A stretch of DNA of 64,000 bases from Marinimicrobium locisalis (GTDB taxonomy: Bacteria; Pseudomonadota; Gammaproteobacteria; Pseudomonadales; Cellvibrionaceae). Positions 25,295-34,531 of the stretch are shown piece after piece. Numbering within the stretch: the stretch's first letter is position 1; the number at the start of each line of letters is the position of its first letter. A program made the translations under genes and the position numbers. The stretch is from positions 124,001-188,000 of the forward strand of contig NZ_JBDLLG010000005.1 of NCBI RefSeq assembly GCF_039822625.1, written 5' to 3'. The notes under the pieces are model-generated. The model saw only the letters and a list, made by a program, of their open reading frames with translations, was not told where the DNA came from and searched no databases.

Positions 25295-27286
25295 TTAACG
25301 CATGGCTTGCAGGAAGTGCATGTGTTTCTCGTACTGATCAATCACATCGGCAATCACCTGCTCACGGGTCCAGTCCATAAGGTCATAGTCCTGGCCACCT
25401 TCGCGCAAATATACTTCAGCACGGAAGTAGCGTAGTTCCTCCCCCCGTTTACGGCGCACATCACTCATTACAAAAGTGGGCGGTGTGTAGGGGCGAGCAT
25501 GCACGGAGTAGAAGAAGTCAATCTCCTCCCCATGAGAGACCTCGATCCAAATGCGATCCTGATCGTCTTGCGCCACCGCCGCCCGCAGAGACTGCTTCTC
25601 AAACTCTTCGGCCACTTGTTCCAACGCGGGTTTGACCGTGCCATTCATAAAGCTCAGCACTTCCTGGCGCTTGGGGTGGCGAACAATACGGCTCAAACGC
25701 TGTTGCCAGGAGTTGGGCTGAGTCAGAATACGAGGCGCCAGCATGGCGTCCCTAAGGCTGGTCTTTTTGACCAGCTCCAAGCGAAGCGCGCGCAACAGGC
25801 CCCAGCACATTAACAGCATAATGATGGTGAAGGGCAGGGCGCTGGCGATGGTCGCGGTTTGCAGGGCGCTCAACCCGCCCGCCAGCAACAAAGCGGCGGC
25901 TATGACTCCCTCAGTAACCGACCAGAAAATCCGTTGCCACACCGGTGACTCATCTCCGGCGCCGCCTGAGGTCAGCATATCTACCACGAGCGAGCCGGAA
26001 TCCGAGGACGTGACAAAGAAGGTCACTACGAGAATCGTGGCGAGAAAGGAAAAAAGGGTGGACAGAGGCAAATACTCAAAGAACTGGAACAGCGCCACCG
26101 AGGAGTCCGCCGCAACCGCATCCGCCAGCTCGACCAAACCCTGCTCGAGAATCATGTGAATGCCGGTATTGCCAAAAACGGTCATCCACAAAAAGGTAAA
26201 GCCTACCGGCACCGCCAGAACACCCACCACGAATTCGCGAATGGTCCGGCCACGGGAGACGCGAGCGATGAACATGCCCACGAACGGAGACCAGGCAATC
26301 CACCACCCCCAGTAGAACAGGGTCCAGCCCCCCAGCCAATCCTTGGGCTCATAGGCGTTGAGGTTAAACGTGGTGTCGACGATTTTAGACAGGTAGTAAC
26401 CGGTGTTCTGAACAAACGTTTGCAGCAGATAGACCGTCGGCCCTGCCACAAGGACAAACACCACCAGAATTACCGCCAAAATCATATTCAACTCGGAAAC
26501 CCGGCGAATGCCCCCATCGAGCCCCATCACCACGGAAATCGTTGCCAGCATCGTGATGAAGGCGATCAGCATAATCTGCACGCCGACGTTGGTCGGGACG
26601 TCAAACAGATAGCCCAGACCGGAGTTGATCTGCATGACTCCTAGCCCCAGGGAGGTGGCCACGCCAAAGAGCGTGCCCAGCACCGCGAAAATATCCACGG
26701 CGTGGCCAATGGGCCCATGAATTTTTTCACCGATCAACGGGTACAAGGAGGAGCGAATGGTCAACGGCAGATTCTGGCGGAAGGCAAAATAGGCAAGTGA
26801 CAAGGCCACCACCGCATAAATGGCCCAGGCGTGCATCCCCCAGTGAAAGAAGGTAATGCGCATGGCTTCGCGCGCCGCGTCCGCCGTGGCGGCATCACCC
26901 GCAGGCGGAGTCATCATATGCATGACCGGCTCGGCCACGCCAAAGAACATCAAACCGATGCCCATGCCCGCGGAAAAGAGCATGGCGAACCACGACACAT
27001 AGCTATAGTCGGGCTCACTGTGATCCGGGCCGAGTTTGATTCGCCCATAACTGGAAAAGGCTAGAACGACCACAAAAATCAGGAACAACGCCACCGCGAG
27101 AATATAAAACCACCCCGCGGTGTGGACGACCCAACTTTGCACCGCCCCGAACAACGTGCTCGCCCGCTCCGGCGCGATAATGGTACCCAGCACAAAGATC
27201 AGACTGAGAATGGCCGCGCCATAAAAAACCGGCGGGTTGATTTTGATCCAGCTGGGGTTGGCGCTTTTGTTACTTTCATCAGACAT
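25295..27286 (-). CDS. betT: BetT, BCCT-family choline transporter
   Basis: A 663-aa inner-membrane protein. Twelve helices fill about residues 15-510, with GMGIGLMFFGVAEPVMHM (the Na+/H+ and substrate path) and LFYWGWWIAWSPFVGMFIA with the Trp residues of the choline-binding box; RVSRGRTIREFVVG follows. The roughly 150-residue cytoplasmic C-terminus is typical of BetT, where it tunes osmotic activation. It imports choline for glycine betaine synthesis. betA/betB/betI are not in the window. A porin gene lies 77 bases upstream on the same strand. Confidence 0.93.
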   Translation of the reverse strand: MSDESNKSANPSWIKINPPVFYGAAILSLIFVLGTIIAPERASTLFGAVQSWVVHTAGWFYILAVALFLIFVVVLAFSSYGRIKLGPDHSEPDYSYVSWFAMLFSAGMGIGLMFFGVAEPVMHMMTPPAGDAATADAAREAMRITFFHWGMHAWAIYAVVALSLAYFAFRQNLPLTIRSSLYPLIGEKIHGPIGHAVDIFAVLGTLFGVATSLGLGVMQINSGLGYLFDVPTNVGVQIMLIAFITMLATISVVMGLDGGIRRVSELNMILAVILVVFVLVAGPTVYLLQTFVQNTGYYLSKIVDTTFNLNAYEPKDWLGGWTLFYWGWWIAWSPFVGMFIARVSRGRTIREFVVGVLAVPVGFTFLWMTVFGNTGIHMILEQGLVELADAVAADSSVALFQFFEYLPLSTLFSFLATILVVTFFVTSSDSGSLVVDMLTSGGAGDESPVWQRIFWSVTEGVIAAALLLAGGLSALQTATIASALPFTIIMLLMCWGLLRALRLELVKKTSLRDAMLAPRILTQPNSWQQRLSRIVRHPKRQEVLSFMNGTVKPALEQVAEEFEKQSLRAAVAQDDQDRIWIEVSHGEEIDFFYSVHARPYTPPTFVMSDVRRKRGEELRYFRAEVYLREGGQDYDLMDWTREQVIADVIDQYEKHMHFLQAMR

Positions 27287-27363
27287 AGTGCCACCTTGCT
27301 TGGGTTATAGAGCTACCGGTTCACCACTAGGAAACCGATAGGAGGCGTTATAGATAATGGGCG

Positions 27364-28482
27364 TCAAAGGTAGAAGTCCAGGGACACGTACAGCGCATCG
27401 AAATCCCCTTCGCCCACCTGACCGTTACGATCGACGAAACCGTCCTGAGTGAGGTATTCAACGTAGACCCAGCCTGGGCCATAGTCGTAACGAAAGCCGG
27501 GGGCGATGGAGGTCACGTTATCGGCGGTCGATCCGGCGGTGTCCGGCCGGGCCTGACTAAAGTCCACGTAGTAAGACCAGTCACCCACGTCATAGCCTAT
27601 TTCGGCGGCGAACCGGCTGTTTTCGATAGTGGGAGCCAGCCCGGCGCCATCGACATAACGCGAGGGAAGCTCGCGCTCCATAGTGATCCAGGAGGCCTTG
27701 GCGTACCATTGATCCCAGCTTGCCTGATAGTGAACAACGGCAGCCTGATGGTCGCCATCCACGCTATCATTCCAGCGCTGCGCTCCCGGCATGCCCGGAT
27801 CGGCATCGGTCAAATCCTGTAGTTTACCGGTTTGCAGCGACAGCCCGAGTGTCTGGTTTTCAAGGAAACCGTACTCGAGGTTACCCACCCAAGTCTGAAC
27901 TTTACGAAAGGTGTTGGAGCTGCCCCAATGACCATTATCATCCACGGTATCGGTGCTGGTGGAGCCCCAGTCATCGGCAAGGTAAAGCGCCGCGTCGTAA
28001 TCCCAGCGCCCGCGCTCCCCCGAGAGTTTGACACCGACATCCATCTGGTCGCCGAACCCGGCCAACAAGATGTCACCGGGCCAAAAATTGTAAGTTTTCC
28101 ACCCGAAGGGAACTTGACTTTTCCCGACCCTGATCACATGGTCGTCATTAAGTTGCCACCCGACCCAGGCCTTATGCAGGGTGAACTGATCACCGGTGGA
28201 GTTGTTGGCCGGGTCAGTAAAACTACCGGGGCCGAGGCGCATTTCGGCGGAATAAAGCCAGCGGCCCTCCCCCTCGTCCGCCACGCCATCGGCGTAAAGA
28301 ATCAGGGCTTCGCCTTCGAAGGCGCCCCAAGTGTCTTTGCTGGTTTCATCATCGGGCAGATAGGCATAGGTACCCCAGATGCCCGCTGAGAAGTTGCTTT
28401 CAGCCAGGGTTTGCAACGGCAGCGCCAAGCTGAGAGTGGAGAGCGCTGATGCCCCCAAGTAAAGCGGTAGTCGCTTTGCCAC
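27364..28482 (-). CDS. Outer-membrane porin-like protein
   Basis: A 372-aa beta-barrel precursor. The start is GTG 28482, preceded by AAAGGAGG; the longer frame to 28545 lacks such a site. Signal peptide about 1-28 (ALSTLSLALPLQTLAES). The mature chain has alternating amphipathic strands with VGKSQVPFGWKTYNFWPGD, as in OprO/OprP-like or DcaP-like porins, and ends in FDALYVSLDFYL. Substrate is unknown. It lies upstream of betT on the same strand and might be cotranscribed, but 77 bases separate them. Confidence 0.75.
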   Translation of the reverse strand: MAKRLPLYLGASALSTLSLALPLQTLAESNFSAGIWGTYAYLPDDETSKDTWGAFEGEALILYADGVADEGEGRWLYSAEMRLGPGSFTDPANNSTGDQFTLHKAWVGWQLNDDHVIRVGKSQVPFGWKTYNFWPGDILLAGFGDQMDVGVKLSGERGRWDYDAALYLADDWGSTSTDTVDDNGHWGSSNTFRKVQTWVGNLEYGFLENQTLGLSLQTGKLQDLTDADPGMPGAQRWNDSVDGDHQAAVVHYQASWDQWYAKASWITMERELPSRYVDGAGLAPTIENSRFAAEIGYDVGDWSYYVDFSQARPDTAGSTADNVTSIAPGFRYDYGPGWVYVEYLTQDGFVDRNGQVGEGDFDALYVSLDFYL

Positions 28483-28800
28483 GGTATCCTCCTTTAGTTT
28501 TCCATCAAACGGCGAGAGCCACCGGCGAGAAGCCCTTGTTTTCAATTATTCCTCACGTGAATGATATAGGATGGTTCCAGGGTGTTTGGGCAACACCGGG
28601 CGCTCTCTTGACTATAGTGCAAGTTTCAGACTTTTGGAGCGATCGCTCGAGACTGCTCGATCTCGGCTGCAGCGTTCGGTTGTCGGATTACGCTTGCGCT
28701 AATTCGCACTACCGTAACATTGTAGGAGCACGGGACGATAGAAGCCTCCATCAGACCAGGAACCGAACGACACTGGAAACCGAATGATAAGAGCCCCGAA
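28483..28800. other. Intergenic region between radA and the porin gene
   Basis: About 320 bases. It holds the porin promoter region and a dispersed palindrome at 28679-28729. No small gene is supported. Confidence 0.5.
28679..28729. repeat. Dispersed palindrome, GTCGGATTACG family
   Basis: GTTGTCGGATTACGCTTGCG then CTAATTCGCACTACC, a diverged copy with a short stem. Compare 3337-3376 and 18706-18766. Confidence 0.5.
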
Positions 28801-30177
28801 CTAATCGATCGCATCCAGTGCTTCGGATAAAGTTCGCACCGCGATCACTTCCAGCCCCTCTTTTTTCTCGCGCGGTGCGTTGCCTTTGGGCACAATGGCT
28901 TTTTTAAACCCGTGCTTGGCCGCTTCGCGCAAGCGTTCCTGGCCGCTGGGCACCGGCCGGATTTCGCCGGACAACCCCACTTCCCCGAACACCATCAAAT
29001 CCTGCGGCAACGCCCGGTCGCGAAAACTGGAGACGATCGCGAGCAAGAGCGCGAGGTCGGCGCTGGTTTCCATAACCCGAACACCACCGACCACATTTAC
29101 GAACACATCCTGGTCCGCCATCATAATGCCGCCGTGGCGGTGCAGCACCGCCAACAGCATGGCCAAGCGGTTTTGGTCCAGCCCCACGGCCACCCGGCGC
29201 GGATTGCCGGTGTGGCTGTCATCCACCAGGGCCTGAATCTCCACCAGCAAAGGGCGGGTGCCCTCCCACATCACCATAACCACAGAGCCGGAGGAGATTT
29301 CATCGGCCCGCTGCAAGAAGATGGCCGAGGGATTGTTAACCGCTTTCATGCCCTGCTCGGTCATCGCAAACACACCCAATTCATTCACGGCGCCAAAACG
29401 GTTTTTAGTGCCGCGCAGGGTGCGAAAGCGTGAATCGTTATCCCCCTCCAGTAAAATAGAGCAGTCGATCATGTGCTCCAGAACTTTGGGGCCGGCCAAC
29501 GAGCCGTCTTTGGTCACGTGCCCTACCAGTATGACGACGGTACCGGTCTGTTTGGCAAAGCGGGTAAGGTACGCCGCGCTTTCGCGCACCTGGGAAACCG
29601 AGCCGGGGGCGGACTGAATATCGGTCATGTGCACCACCTGAATGGAGTCCACCACCATGACCTTGGGCGCCAGCTTCTGGGCCGTGGCGCAAATGGTCTC
29701 CACGCTGGTTTCGCTCAGCATCCGCAGCTCATCGGTGGGCACGCCCAAGCGCTGAGCCCGCATGGCCACCTGCTGCATCGACTCCTCTCCGGTGACATAG
29801 AGCGCGGACATGCGCGAGGCCAGGTGACACAGTGTTTGCAACAGCAGGGTACTTTTACCCGCGCCGGGGTGGCCGCCAATCAGCACCACCGAGCCGGCCA
29901 CAAAGCCGCCACCGAGCACCCGGTCAAATTCCCCCGCCCCGGAACTCAGCCGCGGCAGATCTTCGAGGCTGATGTCGGCCAGGGTCTGCACCTGCCCACT
30001 GGCGGCGCCGGCATAACCTTCAAACCGCGCCGTGCGGTTGGACGGCGTGGGCCCGAGGCGCACCTCGGACAGGCTGTTCCAAGTGCCGCACTCGCTGCAC
30101 TGGCCCTGCCACTTGGTGAAATCGGCGCCGCATTCGTTGCAGACGTAGGCGGTTTTAGTTTTGGGTTTGGTGGCCAA
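28801..30177 (-). CDS. radA: RadA (Sms), DNA recombination and repair protein
   Basis: A 458-aa protein of normal family length. A four-Cys zinc finger (CNECGADFTKWQGQCSEC) opens it, then a RecA-like core with Walker A GGHPGAGKST, the RadA-specific GTKNRFG motif, and a C-terminal Lon-protease-like domain (VGGVRVMETSADLALLLAI). RadA is a hexameric helicase that drives branch migration in recombination. Nothing in the sequence is odd. Confidence 0.97.
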   Translation of the reverse strand: MATKPKTKTAYVCNECGADFTKWQGQCSECGTWNSLSEVRLGPTPSNRTARFEGYAGAASGQVQTLADISLEDLPRLSSGAGEFDRVLGGGFVAGSVVLIGGHPGAGKSTLLLQTLCHLASRMSALYVTGEESMQQVAMRAQRLGVPTDELRMLSETSVETICATAQKLAPKVMVVDSIQVVHMTDIQSAPGSVSQVRESAAYLTRFAKQTGTVVILVGHVTKDGSLAGPKVLEHMIDCSILLEGDNDSRFRTLRGTKNRFGAVNELGVFAMTEQGMKAVNNPSAIFLQRADEISSGSVVMVMWEGTRPLLVEIQALVDDSHTGNPRRVAVGLDQNRLAMLLAVLHRHGGIMMADQDVFVNVVGGVRVMETSADLALLLAIVSSFRDRALPQDLMVFGEVGLSGEIRPVPSGQERLREAAKHGFKKAIVPKGNAPREKKEGLEVIAVRTLSEALDAID

Positions 30178-30226
30178 GTTAGAGGCTCCGGAAAGATGAC
30201 AGTTATGTGGGTGGTCCTGCGTTTTT

Positions 30227-30258
30227 GGCGGCGGATGCGCCTACAGCTTATCCGCCGT
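30227..30258. repeat. REP-like palindrome, GGCGGATGCGC family
   Basis: GGCGGCGGATGCGCC then TACAGCTTATCCGCCGTTG, a short palindrome upstream of radA and related to the pair at 1771-1860. Confidence 0.5.
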
Positions 30259-30396
30259 TGATCAGGTAGAACGCTGCTCTATTGTCCTGGCCTCTGGATT
30301 AAGGTCAAGGGCTTTGCCAAAGCCCCGCCCAACTCGGGTATAGTGTTCCGCCCACACCCTTGACCCGAAAACGCCTCGACCAGGAACGCCGTACCG

Positions 30397-31773
30397 ATGG
30401 ACGAAGAACACCAGCCACTTCCCACGCGCCCAAGCGACGGTCGCGTCGCGCAGGTTCTGACCGAGTGGAAGACTCTGGCCCTGCTGGGCGGCCCGATTGT
30501 GGTGGCGCAACTGGCGCAGATGGCCAACGGGGTTATCGACACGGTCATGGCCGGACACTACCGGGCCGAGGACTTGGCCGCCGTGGGTATTGGGACCAGT
30601 CTCTGGTCCCCCCTGCTGCTGTTCTTTTTTGGGGTACTCAGCGCCCAGCAACCGACTATTTCAGGCCACAAGGGCGCCGGCGAGAGCGAGCAAATTATGC
30701 CGGTGACCTGGCAGGGCCTCTACATTGCGGCAGCCTCCACGGTGCTGATGATCGCCCTGCTGCTGAGCGCCGGGCCCCTGCTGCCGCTACTGGGCCTGGG
30801 CGAGGAAACCGCGCACATCGCCGCGGGCTACCTCCAGGCCTTTGTCTGGGGGGTGCCGGCACTGCTGCTGATTATGTCCCTTAGGGGGCTGACCGATGGC
30901 TTGGGCCACACCCGGGTCATTATGGTGATTTCCCTGCTCTCGGCGCTGATTAATCTGCCCCTGAACTATGTGCTGATTTACGGCGAATTCGGCCTACCGG
31001 AGCTTGGGGGCATTGGCTGCGGCTGGGCCACGGCGATTTCCAATACCGCCGCGGCGCTGATCATGCTGGTGTACCTCCACTTCAGTAAGCATTACCGCCG
31101 CTTTCACTTGATTGGCGACTGGGTCGCGCCCAGTTGGAGCCGAATTCAGCAGCTGCTGCGCCTGGGTCTGCCCATCGGGGCCAGCATGTTTGTGGAGGTG
31201 AGCATGTTCGGGGTCATCGCCCTTTTCCTGGCGCCACTGGGGGCGGTGGTCGTGGCCGGCCACCAGATCGTACTCAACATCACCGCCGTGGTGTTTATGG
31301 TGCCTCTGAGCCTGGGCTTCGCCCTGACCCTGCGGGTGAGCTTTCTCATGGGTGCCCAAACCCCGGACACTGCCCGACTGCTGGCCCGCACGACTCTTCT
31401 GCTGGGGCTGGGCATCGCCATGGTGCATATTCCGGTACTGCTATTTGGACGAGAGTTTCTAGTCAGCCTGTATACCAGTGACCCGGAGGTAATTGCGGTG
31501 GGCAGTCGGCTGCTGATCTTTGCAGCCATTTTTCAGTTGGCCGATATTCTTCAGGTCACCGCCATCAGTGCGTTGCGCGGTTACAAGGACACGCGCATTC
31601 CCCTGGGCATTATGCTGCTTTCTTTCTGGGGCATTTGCCTGCCGCTGGGATACGTGCTGACTTTTACCGACTCGCTGGTGCCCGCTCTGGGAGCCAGCGG
31701 TTTCTGGCTGGCGCTGATTGTGGGGCTCACCTGTGCCGGGGTGCTGCTAATTACCCGTCTGTGGCGATTTTAA
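30397..31773 (+). CDS. MATE-family multidrug efflux transporter (NorM-like)
   Basis: A 458-aa inner-membrane protein with twelve helices in two related halves. GGPIVVAQLAQMANGVIDTV near the start and GLPIGASMFVEVSMFGVIAL at about residue 255 are the equivalent MATE repeat motifs, and FAAIFQLADILQVTAISALR the second-half signature. MATE proteins expel cationic drugs and metabolites with Na+ or H+. Length is normal. It is divergently arranged with radA. Confidence 0.92.
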   Translation: MDEEHQPLPTRPSDGRVAQVLTEWKTLALLGGPIVVAQLAQMANGVIDTVMAGHYRAEDLAAVGIGTSLWSPLLLFFFGVLSAQQPTISGHKGAGESEQIMPVTWQGLYIAAASTVLMIALLLSAGPLLPLLGLGEETAHIAAGYLQAFVWGVPALLLIMSLRGLTDGLGHTRVIMVISLLSALINLPLNYVLIYGEFGLPELGGIGCGWATAISNTAAALIMLVYLHFSKHYRRFHLIGDWVAPSWSRIQQLLRLGLPIGASMFVEVSMFGVIALFLAPLGAVVVAGHQIVLNITAVVFMVPLSLGFALTLRVSFLMGAQTPDTARLLARTTLLLGLGIAMVHIPVLLFGREFLVSLYTSDPEVIAVGSRLLIFAAIFQLADILQVTAISALRGYKDTRIPLGIMLLSFWGICLPLGYVLTFTDSLVPALGASGFWLALIVGLTCAGVLLITRLWRF

Positions 31774-31908
31774 CGGGCGCGCCAACGTCAACAGCTCTCC
31801 CGAAAAGTGCTACTATCTCGGGGCTTATGGGGGTTGTGAGAGGCCCACCATGACGTTTCTAATACTTATAAATGTCAATCAGACCGATTTTATTGACGGG
31901 AGTAACCT

Positions 31909-33519
31909 ATGAAGCCATCAACTGTTCAGCGACGACTGACGTGGCCCCATCGCTCAGTACGTTCCCTGCTGGGTGCCGCTGCCCTAATAGCCGCCGCGCT
32001 ACCCGCATTTGCCCAGATGGGCCCAGTGCCCCAGAAAATCGCCCCCCTGAACCCGCCGTTCGAAATGCCCCAACTGGAGCGGCCCACTTTTCCCGACAAG
32101 CGCTTTAATATTCGAGATTTCGGCGCCAAGGAAATGAGCAACGACCGGGACAATATGATCACCGACGCGGTGCACCAGGCGATTAATGCCGCCCACGAAG
32201 CCGGTGGCGGCCGTGTGATCATCCCAGAGGGCAAGTGGCTGAGCGGTTCCATCCACCTCAAAAGCCACATCAACTTGCACATCGCCGAGGGCGCCGAGGT
32301 TCTGTTCAGTACCGATAAGGACGACTACCTGCCGGTGGTACCCCAACGCCACGAAGGTGTGGAGGCCTACAACTACGCGCCTATGATTTACGCCTCGGAG
32401 GTGGAGAACGTAGCGCTGACCGGCCAGGGCCAGCTAAACGCCCAAGGCGACCACTGGTGGGAGTGGTTTGAGCAACACGGGGCTCCGCCGCGCGCACTGA
32501 TGACGCAGATTCCGCTGTCTCACCGCGGTTGGGGCAAAGGCGCGGGCGTCGAGGGGATGCGCCCAAGCTTTATTGTGTTCTGGAAGTCCAAGAACATCCT
32601 GGTGGAAGGCGTTCACCTGTTGGACAGCCCCATGTGGAACGTTCACCTGATTTACAGCGAGAACATTATCGTGCGCGATGTGGACATCAACAGCCTGCGA
32701 GCGCCCAACGGTGACGGCGTGGTAGTGGATTCCTCCAAAAACGTCCTCATTGAGTACAACCACTTCCAGACCGGGGACGACGCAGTGGTCCTGAAGTCCG
32801 GGCTGAACGAGGAAGCGCTGGCGCTCGATATTCCCTCGGAAAACGTGGTGGTGCGCCATTTCGAAGCGAAGAACGTGCGCACCGGCAGCGGCGGTGTGGT
32901 GTTTGGCAGTGAAACCTCCGGGGGGCTACGCAACATCTACGTCCACGACGCCTACTTCGATGGCAGTGACCGCGGCATTCGCTTTAAAACCGAACGCGGC
33001 CGGGGCAATGTGATCGAGAACATTTATGTGCGCGATGTCACCATGAAGAACATCACTTACGAGGCCATCAATTTCAACAGTTTCTACACTGGCCCGCAAG
33101 CGACGGGCGTGGCGCCCACCGTGCGTAACATCGACATTCGCAATGTCACCATCGACACCGTGCCCACCGCCATTTCACTGATCGGCTTGCCGGAGAAGTG
33201 GCTGGAGAACATTACCCTGAGCAACATCACGATCACCAACGCGGAGATGGGCGCGCGCATCGTTCGGGTGAAAAACCTCGTCATGAACGATGTGTCCATC
33301 GAATCGGACTCCCTGGCAATGACCGTGGACGACTCCTATGAAGTGCACTTCAACGATGTCAACCTGAGCGACAACGTCAGTGGCGGTCCGCTGCGCCTGG
33401 AAGGCCGCTACACGGGCGCCGTTTACCTCAATGGCGGCATTAGTGAAGAGGATGTTCAGTTGGGGACGGGCGTTTCCAAAGAGGTGATCAACCCGGACAC
33501 ACCAGACCAGGCCTGGTAA
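31909..33519 (+). CDS. Secreted GH28 family (polygalacturonase-like) protein
   Basis: A 536-aa exported beta-helix protein; signal peptide about 1-35 (LLGAAALIAAALPAFA), start ATG 31909 after GGGAG. FNIRDFGAK and GGGRVIIPEGKWLSGSIHL are typical N-terminal rungs of GH28. Catalytic-region motifs: NGDG (about 266), TGDDAVVLKSG (about 288) and RGIRFKTERGRG (about 357). The usual GHG motif reads RTGSGGVVFGSETSGG, so the active-site His is replaced by Ser. It may act on an unusual uronide polymer or be weakly active. It stands alone, with an inverted repeat GTCAAT/ATTGAC at 31874-31897 before it. Confidence 0.85.
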   Translation: MKPSTVQRRLTWPHRSVRSLLGAAALIAAALPAFAQMGPVPQKIAPLNPPFEMPQLERPTFPDKRFNIRDFGAKEMSNDRDNMITDAVHQAINAAHEAGGGRVIIPEGKWLSGSIHLKSHINLHIAEGAEVLFSTDKDDYLPVVPQRHEGVEAYNYAPMIYASEVENVALTGQGQLNAQGDHWWEWFEQHGAPPRALMTQIPLSHRGWGKGAGVEGMRPSFIVFWKSKNILVEGVHLLDSPMWNVHLIYSENIIVRDVDINSLRAPNGDGVVVDSSKNVLIEYNHFQTGDDAVVLKSGLNEEALALDIPSENVVVRHFEAKNVRTGSGGVVFGSETSGGLRNIYVHDAYFDGSDRGIRFKTERGRGNVIENIYVRDVTMKNITYEAINFNSFYTGPQATGVAPTVRNIDIRNVTIDTVPTAISLIGLPEKWLENITLSNITITNAEMGARIVRVKNLVMNDVSIESDSLAMTVDDSYEVHFNDVNLSDNVSGGPLRLEGRYTGAVYLNGGISEEDVQLGTGVSKEVINPDTPDQAW

Positions 33520-33545
33520 CACTCGTTGAACGATGGACGCCAAAC

Positions 33546-33575
33546 GCCGCTGAGCTCCCCGCCAGCGGCTTTTTT
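33546..33575 (+). terminator. Terminator after the GH28 gene
   Basis: GCCGCT (33546-33551) and AGCGGC (33564-33569) followed by TTTTTT. It lies 26 bases after the GH28 stop, facing the convergent tatD. Confidence 0.75.
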
Positions 33576-33583
33576 GCAGAGGG

Positions 33584-34372
33584 CTATAGCTGAAAAAACG
33601 CTCGAGCGTTTTCCGCGGTCTGCCGCGCAAGCGGCTCGGCCGACTCACCCCGACACTCGGCCACCTTCTCAATCACGTAGGGCAGAAACGCCGGCTCGTT
33701 ACGGTTGCCTTTCGGCTTTGTCGGCAGGTTGCGGGGGGTCAGATAAGGGGCGTCGGTTTCAACCATTAACCGGTGGGCGGGAATGTGTTTTACCAGCTCG
33801 CGCAGCTCACCGCCCCGGCGCTCATCGCATACCCAACCGGTAACCCCGATCGCACAATCCAAAGCCATATAGTCCTCCAGCTCCGCCCGAGTGCCGGTAA
33901 AACAGTGCACCACTGCGCCAGTCAATTGCGGGCGATACCGCTGTAAAATGGGCATAAAGGCTTCGTGAGCGTCCCGCTGATGCAGGAAGACGGGTTTTTG
34001 CAGTTCCACCGCCAGGGCGAGCTGCGCCTCGAAGCAGACCAACTGGTCCTCCGGTGGGGAAAAGTTGCGGTTGAAGTCCAGACCGCACTCCCCCAGCGCC
34101 ACGACACCCGGGGCACGCGCCAAGGCGGAGAGATTGGCGGCGGATTCATCATTCCAGCTTTTGGCATCGTGAGGGTGAACCCCGGCGGTGGCATACAGCT
34201 CGTTTGGGTAGGCTTGTGTCAGTTCCAGCGCCTCTTCACTGGCGCGCACCGAAGTGCCCGTTACGATTTGAGCCACCACGCCCGCTTCCCGCGCTCGGTC
34301 CATTACCTGCGTTAAATCCTTGTGAAACCGCCCGCTGGTTAAATTAACGCCGATATCAATCATCTTGGACAC
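33584..34372 (-). CDS. tatD: TatD-family metal-dependent hydrolase
   Basis: A 262-aa TIM-barrel enzyme. MIDIGVNLT near the start, TAGVHPHDAK, ALGECGLDFNRNFSPPEDQ, KPVFLHQRDAHE, VHCFTGT and HRLMVETDAPYLTPRN carry the His, Glu and Asp metal ligands of TatD. TatD has 3'-5' exonuclease activity on single-stranded DNA and RNA. The start may be the GTG at 34372 or the ATG three codons in. Confidence 0.93.
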   Translation of the reverse strand: MSKMIDIGVNLTSGRFHKDLTQVMDRAREAGVVAQIVTGTSVRASEEALELTQAYPNELYATAGVHPHDAKSWNDESAANLSALARAPGVVALGECGLDFNRNFSPPEDQLVCFEAQLALAVELQKPVFLHQRDAHEAFMPILQRYRPQLTGAVVHCFTGTRAELEDYMALDCAIGVTGWVCDERRGGELRELVKHIPAHRLMVETDAPYLTPRNLPTKPKGNRNEPAFLPYVIEKVAECRGESAEPLARQTAENARAFFQL

Positions 34373-34531
34373 AGGCTCCCCCGCTTGCTGAACAAAACCA
34401 CCATGTTAGCAAATCCCAAGCCAGCAGAGTGACGGGCACGGTCCCACGCTCGTTTTAGCCAAACCCCCCGAGACACCGCTATACTTGAGCTACCCAGCGA
34501 ACCGACTTTGCGAGGCGCGCGCCCCCCGGTT

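Noticed and set aside
28483..28545. N-terminal extension of the porin frame (MKTRASRRWL)
   Set aside because: The AAAGGAGG site sits just before GTG 28482, which also gives a proper signal peptide.
31874..31897. GTCAAT/ATTGAC inverted repeat before the GH28 gene as an operator
   Set aside because: Only 6-bp arms with a 12-base spacer; such a match is expected by chance and no matching regulator is known here.
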